A DNA stretch of 46,802 nt, taken from positions 1 through 46,802 of the forward strand of contig SFNH01000003.1 of NCBI GenBank assembly GCA_004554205.1, given 5' to 3'. Source of the stretch: Clostridium sp. Its GTDB lineage: Bacteria > Bacillota > Clostridia > Lachnospirales > Lachnospiraceae. A model generated the notes under the pieces. The model was not told where the DNA came from, searched no databases, and saw only the letters and a list, made by a program, of their open reading frames with translations. Position numbers and translations under genes: made by a program. Positions 42,292 through 46,802 of the stretch are shown one piece after another (position 1 is the first letter of the stretch; each line of letters starts with the position of its first letter).

Positions 42292-42525
42292 TCAGTCGCA
42301 TCCGCACCGGCATCTGTCGCGGTCTCTGTCGCAGTCTCTGTCCCTGTCGCGGTCCCTGTCACGGTCGCGATCCCTGTCTCTGTCGCGATCTCTGTCGCGG
42401 TCACGGTCGCGGTTCCAGTTCCAGTTCCACCACATCCAGTCATTCCAGCTCCAACAATCACAGTTGTTATTGCATCCACATCTCCTGCATCCGCAGCGAT
42501 TGCAGTTATTGTTGCATCCACACAT
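42292..42525 (-). CDS. Small Cys/Trp-rich protein with Arg-Asp repeats, probable spore-coat component
   Basis: A 77-aa protein built of four blocks: a Cys/Asn/Gly N terminus (MCGCNNNCNRCGCRRCGCNN), a Trp/Asn block (WSWNDWMWWNWNWN), about 13 tandem Arg-Asp pairs, and a Cys-rich end (CRCGCD). No signal peptide. The start at 42525 has AAGGAG 8 nt upstream. It is divergent from cotJABC and has a sigma-K-type promoter (42559-42586), so a role in coat assembly, by disulfide links and charge-charge contacts, is likely but inferred. The other frame of this region gives a Thr/Ala-rich product that lacks a ribosome site. I do not recognise a named family. Confidence 0.8.
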   Translation of the reverse strand: MCGCNNNCNRCGCRRCGCNNNCDCWSWNDWMWWNWNWNRDRDRDRDRDRDRDRDRDRDRDRDRDCDRDRDRCRCGCD

Positions 42526-42558
42526 ACCAGTAATCTCCTTTTTTTGATGTTTGTACTG

Positions 42559-42586
42559 TATCTTATGCGGACAGCAGGACATGGGT
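42559..42586 (-). promoter_or_regulatory. Sigma-K-type promoter of the RD-repeat gene
   Basis: On the minus strand AC (42585-42586), 17 nt, CATAAGATA (42559-42567), an exact fit to the sigma-K -10 pattern CATAnnnTA. The start would be about 27 nt before the gene. Confidence 0.65.
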
Positions 42587-42623
42587 GACAACCCTGCGTG
42601 CGGGCTTTCTGGCTTTGCAATGC

Positions 42624-42651
42624 ACCGGCGCGCCGCGCGTCTCATACCATG
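42624..42651 (+). promoter_or_regulatory. Sporulation-type promoter of cotJABC
   Basis: AC (42624-42625), 17 nt, CATACCATG (42643-42651): one mismatch to the sigma-K pattern, and CATACCAT is one mismatch from the sigma-E -10. cotJ is sigma-E dependent in Bacillus; either mother-cell sigma would fit. Confidence 0.5.
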
Positions 42652-42685
42652 ATACTAGAAACTTCCGAAAGGAGCAATTATCAGT

Positions 42686-43054
42686 ATGGATTGTAGCAGC
42701 AATCAGCGGAGTTCCTGCACCAGACGTCCCCAGACGCAGGTGCCTCCGTATATGAATACCGGCTGCGGCTGCGACCGTATGGACGGATATCTCCGCCCCT
42801 CGCGCCCGTCACAGCCCGTTATGCCTTCGCAGCCGCAGATCATCCCCGGCCAGGGACCCATGACGCGGCCTGTTTCGGCTCCCGCCGCAGTATCGAATAA
42901 TTCCATGGATCGCTTCTCGTGCTTCCCGGTCGGCATGGGATATGTGCCGTGGCAGAAGTGGAGTGAGACCTACCCGCTCGACCAGGGCTTCATGCGTGGA
43001 ACCATTTTCCCGGAGTTAGATCTACCGTTTGTGATGGGGAGGTGTCGCGGATGA
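42686..43054 (+). CDS. cotJA: Spore coat-associated protein CotJA
   Basis: A 122-aa protein. A Pro/Gln/Ser-rich, probably disordered N-terminal half (about 1-75) precedes the conserved CotJA core (about 80-122: FPVGMGYVPWQKWSETYPLDQGFMRGTIFPELDLPF). It is the first gene of cotJABC; its stop overlaps the cotJB start (ATGA). CotJA and CotJC interact in the inner coat of Bacillus. The N-terminal extension makes it longer than Bacillus CotJA (about 80 aa). AAAGGAG precedes the start. Confidence 0.92.
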   Translation: MDCSSNQRSSCTRRPQTQVPPYMNTGCGCDRMDGYLRPSRPSQPVMPSQPQIIPGQGPMTRPVSAPAAVSNNSMDRFSCFPVGMGYVPWQKWSETYPLDQGFMRGTIFPELDLPFVMGRCRG

Positions 43055-43308
43055 TGTGTGGTTGTGAAGATCAGATGTTGAAAAATGTTTATGAGACCGG
43101 CTTAGCTCTCGATGATGCCGCGCTCTTTTTAGATACGCATCCCGCAGACCGGGAAGCGATGAACTATTACCGATATGTCCAGAGAATGAACCAGGAGGCA
43201 ATCCGCGCTTACGAGCAGGCATACGGGCCGCTCATGATCAATCAGGTCACCTCCGACAACTGGAGCTGGGTTAAGAGCCCGTGGCCATGGGAAGGGGGAG
43301 AATGCTAA
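43051..43308 (+). CDS. cotJB: Spore coat protein CotJB
   Basis: An 85-aa CotJB protein (YETGLALDDAALFLDTHPADREAMNYYRYVQRMNQEAIRAYEQAYGPL). ATG 43051 is chosen because GGGGAGG stands 8 nt upstream and the codon overlaps the cotJA stop; a GTG at 43042 would lie on the ribosome site. It is thought to be a small structural partner of CotJA and CotJC. It ends 0 nt before cotJC. Confidence 0.92.
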   Translation: MMCGCEDQMLKNVYETGLALDDAALFLDTHPADREAMNYYRYVQRMNQEAIRAYEQAYGPLMINQVTSDNWSWVKSPWPWEGGEC

Positions 43309-43929
43309 ATGTGGAGATATGAAAAGCGATTGCAGTACCCGGTAAACATCAAGCAGACCAACCCGAAAATGGCGCAGTTTATCATTAGCCAATATGGCGG
43401 TCCGGACGGCGAGGCTGCCGCTGCCCTGCGGTATTTAAGCCAGCGCTACGCCATGCCATACGAGAAAGGGAAGGCTGTTCTAAACGACATCGGAACTGAA
43501 GAATTAGGGCATTTTGAGATCATCGGCGCCATCGTCCACCAGCTTACCCGGAACCTTACCCCGAAGGAGATCGAGGAGTCCGGCTTTGGGCCGTACTATA
43601 TCGACCACACCACCGGTCTGTGGCCGCAGGCCGCAGGCGGAATTCCGTTCAACGCCTGTGAATTCCAGTCAAAGGGCGACCCGATCACGGATCTGTTTGA
43701 GGATCTGGCAGCGGAGCAGAAGGCCCGTAGCACCTACGACAACATCCTGCGCATGGTGAAAGACCCCGACGTCTGCGACCCGATCCGTTTCTTGAGGGCG
43801 CGCGAGGTCGTACACTTCCAGCGCTTCGGAGAAGCCTTGAGAGACGCGCAGGATCACTTAGACAGCAGAAACTTCTACGCGTTCAACCCGGCGTTTGACA
43901 AAAAATCTACAGCTACTATGAAATCATAA
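43309..43929 (+). CDS. cotJC: Manganese catalase-like spore coat protein CotJC
   Basis: A 206-aa member of the manganese-catalase family of spore coats. The four-helix dimanganese fold shows in DIGTEELGHFEIIGAIVHQL (Glu/His ligands, about 64-83) and REVVHFQRFGEAL (about 163-175). It is shorter than the stand-alone Mn catalases. It would break down hydrogen peroxide in the coat. Its ATG follows the cotJB stop directly, with AGGGGGAG upstream. A bidirectional terminator lies 15 nt downstream. Confidence 0.95.
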   Translation: MWRYEKRLQYPVNIKQTNPKMAQFIISQYGGPDGEAAAALRYLSQRYAMPYEKGKAVLNDIGTEELGHFEIIGAIVHQLTRNLTPKEIEESGFGPYYIDHTTGLWPQAAGGIPFNACEFQSKGDPITDLFEDLAAEQKARSTYDNILRMVKDPDVCDPIRFLRAREVVHFQRFGEALRDAQDHLDSRNFYAFNPAFDKKSTATMKS

Positions 43930-43943
43930 AAAAGGAATAAAAT

Positions 43944-43969
43944 GGAGCTGCCATACAAAAGACAGCTCC
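43944..43969. terminator. Bidirectional terminator between cotJC and the lipoprotein gene
   Basis: GGAGCTG (43944-43950) pairs with CAGCTCC (43963-43969); the right side reads TTTTC on the plus strand and the left side ATTTT on the minus strand, so it can end both convergent genes. Confidence 0.85.
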
Positions 43970-43973
43970 TTTT

Positions 43974-44453
43974 CTACTTCACTGTAAGCATAATCCCCGC
44001 ATCGACTGTTGCGGTGGGCTTCTCATCCTCAAGACCCAGTGCAATGAATGAGGCGGTAGCCGGATAGACGCCGGGTTCCGGAAGGTTTTCAAGTGTCACC
44101 CAGGCGACGCGCTCGCCCGGCGCCATGACCGGCGACTCATAGATTACCTGTCCGCTCTGATCGAGCGTTACGGTCACCTGGAGCTTTGAACGATTCTCCG
44201 ATGAATTCCCCGCCATCAGATTGCAGCGCCCCGAAGCCCGGTCAGCCTCCGGTTCCGCGTTGATCTGGATTTGAATGTTTTTCTGTATGGCAGACTGCCC
44301 CGCATCCGCGCCCTCAGTCTGCTTATAACTGCCGTCAACTCCCTGCTCATCAAGCTTATAGCCACCCATCAGGCGTCCACAGCCCGAAAGCAGAACAGAT
44401 AAAAGCAGAACGGCAAAAAATGCCCCTCTAAAACAGGTAAATTCTCTCCTCAT
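43974..44453 (-). CDS. Lipoprotein with a beta-domain shared with the sortase-linked protein at 46.2 kb
   Basis: A 159-aa lipoprotein. The N-terminal signal ends in the lipobox LLSGC (Cys about 25). From about 58 on, the sequence (NIQIQINAEPEADRA...ENRSKLQVTVTLDQSGQVIYESPVMAPGERVAWVTLENLPEPGVYPATAS) matches the C-terminal half of the protein at 46221-46790 segment by segment (INA.., ENR.., G.V.YES, .PG, LP.G.Y), which suggests a common Ig-like beta-sandwich. It is the last gene of the minus-strand sortase cluster. Function unknown; it may present or bind an envelope polymer. Confidence 0.7.
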   Translation of the reverse strand: MRREFTCFRGAFFAVLLLSVLLSGCGRLMGGYKLDEQGVDGSYKQTEGADAGQSAIQKNIQIQINAEPEADRASGRCNLMAGNSSENRSKLQVTVTLDQSGQVIYESPVMAPGERVAWVTLENLPEPGVYPATASFIALGLEDEKPTATVDAGIMLTVK

Positions 44454-44483
44454 GCACTGTCCTTTCTGAAAAATCCGCTAAAA

Positions 44484-45434
44484 CTATCTGAGTGAATCCA
44501 CGATCTCTATACTATTGATCAAAATCGGCTTTTTCGGCGAGCGGTCCGCCGCATTCACGAGCACCTCAGACATCGCCTGCGCCACATTGAGCCCCTTCAC
44601 GATCTGGCCAAACACCGTATACTTGTAATCCTTGCTCCAGGAACCGCCGACCTGCTTGTACTTCTCAACCGCAGGCGCATAGCGTTCCTGCTCGTTTTGC
44701 GGAACGCCCTCGGTGCCGATGCGCTGAATCTCCTCATTCAGTGCGTCCTCAAAGGTCTGTATCTCCTCCTCGGTCATGGCATTCGCGCTGTCCTTCTCCC
44801 GGAACTCCTTCATTCTCCTGTATATCAACTCATTCATATAAAGGTTCGCGGGAATCACGATCTCATCCTCCGGCTTTGTTTTTTCAAGCTGGAAGTAAAA
44901 CTGGCTCTTGTTGGCATCCTGATTGACTGCCGCTCCCGCCATACCGACCGCACCAGGAAAGTTATGCAGTTCATCACTGAATTCGTCCTCGAACGGATCG
45001 CCGAAAAAGCTGCGCTCTTTAATATCCTCCGGAGCCGTTTCACCCTTCGCCGCGGCGTCCGTCTTCACAAACGCATCATACGCCGCGGGGCGACCGCCCT
45101 GCACTGCCGTATCTCGTTTCACATAGTAAAAGCTGCTACCGTCATAGTATCCCTCGCGCGCAAGCCCGATGAAATTCTCCACCGCCTTCGGAGCTTGCTC
45201 CGGATAAAGAAGAATTGTAATATCCCCCGCCGTAGTGTGAACGATCGCGTATGGCCCGTCAGATTCGGCGAGCTGTGGATTCTTTCCCGCGGACTTTGCC
45301 CGGATCGGGAAGCTGTCCGCCTTGTCAGTGACCTCCACATACCCTTTTTCATTCTTATACCAGAGTATTCCGAGCGCCGCGAGCGCCAGAGCCGCAATCA
45401 CAGAAAGCGCCGCTATCATTCGTTTTACCTTCAT
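44484..45434 (-). CDS. Membrane-anchored cyclophilin-type peptidyl-prolyl isomerase
   Basis: A 316-aa cyclophilin with an N-terminal membrane anchor (about 5-25) facing outward. The core shows AIVHTTAGDITILLYPEQAPKAVENFIGLAREGYYDGSSFYYVK...VQGG and later SQFYFQ and FGQIVKGLNVAQAMSEV. An about 75-residue Glu-rich helical insert (KPEDEIVIPANLYMNELIYR...EKYKQVGG) interrupts the fold. The usual FHRV with catalytic Arg55 reads FYYV here, so isomerase activity may be weak. Its ATG overlaps the sortase stop as ATGA, so it may help fold a sortase substrate. Confidence 0.85.
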   Translation of the reverse strand: MKVKRMIAALSVIAALALAALGILWYKNEKGYVEVTDKADSFPIRAKSAGKNPQLAESDGPYAIVHTTAGDITILLYPEQAPKAVENFIGLAREGYYDGSSFYYVKRDTAVQGGRPAAYDAFVKTDAAAKGETAPEDIKERSFFGDPFEDEFSDELHNFPGAVGMAGAAVNQDANKSQFYFQLEKTKPEDEIVIPANLYMNELIYRRMKEFREKDSANAMTEEEIQTFEDALNEEIQRIGTEGVPQNEQERYAPAVEKYKQVGGSWSKDYKYTVFGQIVKGLNVAQAMSEVLVNAADRSPKKPILINSIEIVDSLR

Positions 45435-46207
45435 GGGGCTGCCTCCTCCATATTCTCTGTATCAAGCTTTGTCATGATTCCGAAAAGCGCGTACCTTGCG
45501 TTATGATATTCGTAGGAACAGGTACAGAGGACAAGAATCCTGTCCTCCTCAGACGGTCTTAAACCGCTCTGAAAGGTGCTCGAGGCGATCAAGCCATCAA
45601 GCCATGTCTCCCTCTCCTCATGGTCCTTAAAGGACAGCGGGAAATGATCCCTGTCGCCGCTCATGACCTTTCCGGCAAACAGCCGTATCTGAAAAGTCTC
45701 CCCGGGCAGGTATAAATAAAGCATCGGATGCTTTCGGTAATAGCTCTGCTCTTTGTATCCCGACAAGGAGGAAAACATCCTTCCGCCGCGGATATGATGC
45801 CCGTAAAGCACCGACACATCATCGGTAAAGTCCCTGCTGTTTCTGCTCTCGAGGAAAATCGCTCCCACGATACTCGGTTTTCTGTCCACAGTCCGCGACA
45901 GATAAAAATCATTGTCCGCACCCTGTACAACCGGGTAATCAATACTCGTACCTGGCCCGTAGATCCACCCGCAGATGTCGGGATTAAGCCGAGCAAGCGT
46001 CTCCCAGTCCGGTGAGCAGACAACCGCCCCATCGGCTCCCTGCCCCTCGCCCGCAGAATTCTCCCCCGAAAATACCTGTGCGCGAATCTCGCCGTAAAGC
46101 TCCTCCGCCTCGATGCGCGGCGCAAGCTCCCGAAAGAGCATAAGACCGCACACCGCCGCCCCGAAAAAGAGCAGAATGCAGAACAGCCACAACAATTTCC
46201 TTTTCAT
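45431..46207 (-). CDS. srtB: Class B sortase
   Basis: A 258-aa transpeptidase that joins surface proteins to the wall. A membrane helix at about 4-25 is followed by the sortase barrel. The catalytic triad is His137 (LYGHHI), Cys230 (VLCTCSYEY) and Arg238 (HNARYALFG). The TLxTC motif of class A is LCTC here, as in class B. It is 13 nt after the 189-aa beta-domain protein and overlaps the cyclophilin gene. Neither neighbour has an LPxTG- or NPQTN-like motif, so the substrate is probably outside this window. Confidence 0.92.
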   Translation of the reverse strand: MKRKLLWLFCILLFFGAAVCGLMLFRELAPRIEAEELYGEIRAQVFSGENSAGEGQGADGAVVCSPDWETLARLNPDICGWIYGPGTSIDYPVVQGADNDFYLSRTVDRKPSIVGAIFLESRNSRDFTDDVSVLYGHHIRGGRMFSSLSGYKEQSYYRKHPMLYLYLPGETFQIRLFAGKVMSGDRDHFPLSFKDHEERETWLDGLIASSTFQSGLRPSEEDRILVLCTCSYEYHNARYALFGIMTKLDTENMEEAAP

Positions 46208-46220
46208 ACGCTTATGCCCA

Positions 46221-46790
46221 TCAGTTTACAACAATAACCTTGACCTTAACGCGCACCTGACCGATATCCTGCAGCGACTGCGGATCGGTCACGACCACGC
46301 GTCCCGTGCAGTCATAATCTCCCGCCGGAAGATTCTTTTTCAGTTTAATCTTGTCAATGTACTGACCCGGCTTGATTCCTTTTGACTCATAAAGCACAGA
46401 TCCGTCGTCATCCTTCGTGATGATGATGCGCGAGTAATAACGGTTTTCGGGGATATTCTCGAGGCCCATGGAACCCTCGCTCTTTCCATCCTCGAATACA
46501 ATACGGGCATTGATCGAGACGTTGAACATTCCCTCCTCGATGATCGTGTTTAACATTTCCCCGATCTGTGCGGGCGTCTTGCCCTCCAGAGTACCGTCCT
46601 GCGCCGCCTTATCAAACCAGTACTGCGTCACATTATCGCTGGGTCTGGTGCTTTTATACCAGAGGAAACCACCTACCCCCAGAGCGATCAGCAGGAGAAG
46701 GAGAAGAAGGAGCGGTAGAAGCCACTTCCCTTTTTTGTTTTTCCTTTTAACCTGTCCAGGCTGCTCCACACTTTCAAACTCTTCACTCAT
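46221..46790 (-). CDS. Membrane-anchored beta-domain protein upstream of srtB
   Basis: A 189-aa protein. The N-terminal cytoplasmic stretch is acidic then basic (KRKNKKGK), and a Leu-rich membrane helix (about 24-45) is followed by a short helical segment (WFDKAAQDGTLEGKTPAQIGEMLNTIIEEG) and a beta-domain (about 98-189) that resembles the lipoprotein at 43974-44453. GGAGAAATAATT precedes the ATG. It is at the window edge; further upstream genes of the same operon are likely. No sorting signal is visible. Function unknown; perhaps a pilus-like or polymer-binding part of the sortase system. Confidence 0.75.
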   Translation of the reverse strand: MSEEFESVEQPGQVKRKNKKGKWLLPLLLLLLLLIALGVGGFLWYKSTRPSDNVTQYWFDKAAQDGTLEGKTPAQIGEMLNTIIEEGMFNVSINARIVFEDGKSEGSMGLENIPENRYYSRIIITKDDDGSVLYESKGIKPGQYIDKIKLKKNLPAGDYDCTGRVVVTDPQSLQDIGQVRVKVKVIVVN

Positions 46791-46802
46791 AATTATTTCT
46801 CC

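Noticed and set aside
42300..42420. CRISPR or tandem-repeat array
   Set aside because: The short imperfect 6-nt periodicity is explained by Arg-Asp codons in the 77-aa gene; there are no spacers.
42282..42620. Thr/Ala-rich 112-aa open frame over the RD-repeat gene
   Set aside because: It is another frame of the same Arg-Asp repeat DNA. The frame at 42292-42525 has a proper ribosome site, a sporulation promoter and a sensible Cys/Trp composition.

Overview
The window looks like chromosomal DNA of an anaerobic, spore-forming member of the Clostridia, most like a gut Lachnospiraceae (Clostridium/Enterocloster-like) with moderately high GC. The evidence is a sporulation sigma-K gene, a cotJABC spore-coat operon, a class B sortase, consensus Gram-positive ribosome sites (AGGAGG type), and a selenium/purine-linked anaerobic catabolic cluster of the ygeXYW-ygfK-ssnA-xdh type. 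I see no phage, transposase, CRISPR array, rRNA or tRNA.

Layout. 1-6.7 kb (minus strand): a five-gene operon (ABC ATPase, secreted Ig-like-repeat protein, MacB-like permease, HflK, HflC) followed by sigK. 7.0-8.3 kb (plus): pyrBI. 8.4-9.9 kb (minus): a HAD phosphatase and a SleB-like wall hydrolase. 10.3-15.5 kb (minus): ilvN-ilvC, a terminator, then two consecutive small/large dehydratase pairs of the LeuDC family. 15.9-22.6 kb (minus): an MMPL/RND exporter with a large GLUG-repeat surface protein, preceded by a ZIP metal transporter and a small unknown protein. 23.1-38.8 kb: a purine/urate catabolic divergon. Its left arm (minus) is ssnA, ygfK, fused xanthine dehydrogenase, hydantoinase and xdhC. 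Its right arm (plus) is a YheO-type regulator, ygeX (dpaL), ygeY, ygeW, arcC and an internally deleted NCS2 permease. 38.8-42.1 kb (minus): L-serine dehydratase beta and alpha subunits, and PEP carboxykinase. 42.3-43.9 kb: a Cys/Trp-rich Arg-Asp-repeat protein divergent from cotJABC. 44.0-46.8 kb (minus): two related beta-domain envelope proteins flanking a class B sortase and a cyclophilin.

How it fits together. The divergon corresponds to the anaerobic purine/uric-acid degradation genes described in gut bacteria. Xanthine dehydrogenase, a YgfK flavo-iron-sulfur protein and amidohydrolases open and hydrolyse the purine. YgeW and ArcC can recover ATP from a carbamoyl group, and DpaL makes pyruvate and ammonia from 2,3-diaminopropionate. 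The adjacent serine dehydratase and PEP carboxykinase act at the same pyruvate/PEP node. The reaction order inside the pathway is inferred from the literature on the family, not visible in the DNA.

The less expected signals are: (i) a family of long imperfect-palindrome intergenic repeats (three good copies, one decayed) in which two copies form the same hairpin from different sequences; (ii) a hairpin that would hide the sigK ribosome site on read-through transcripts but not on transcripts from a sigma-K/E-like promoter inside it; (iii) an in-frame mini-NCS2 permease; (iv) a sporulation-type promoter in front of the RD-repeat protein; (v) tandem LeuDC paralogues with different substrate-loop sequences; (vi) a sortase-linked cyclophilin that lacks the catalytic Arg.
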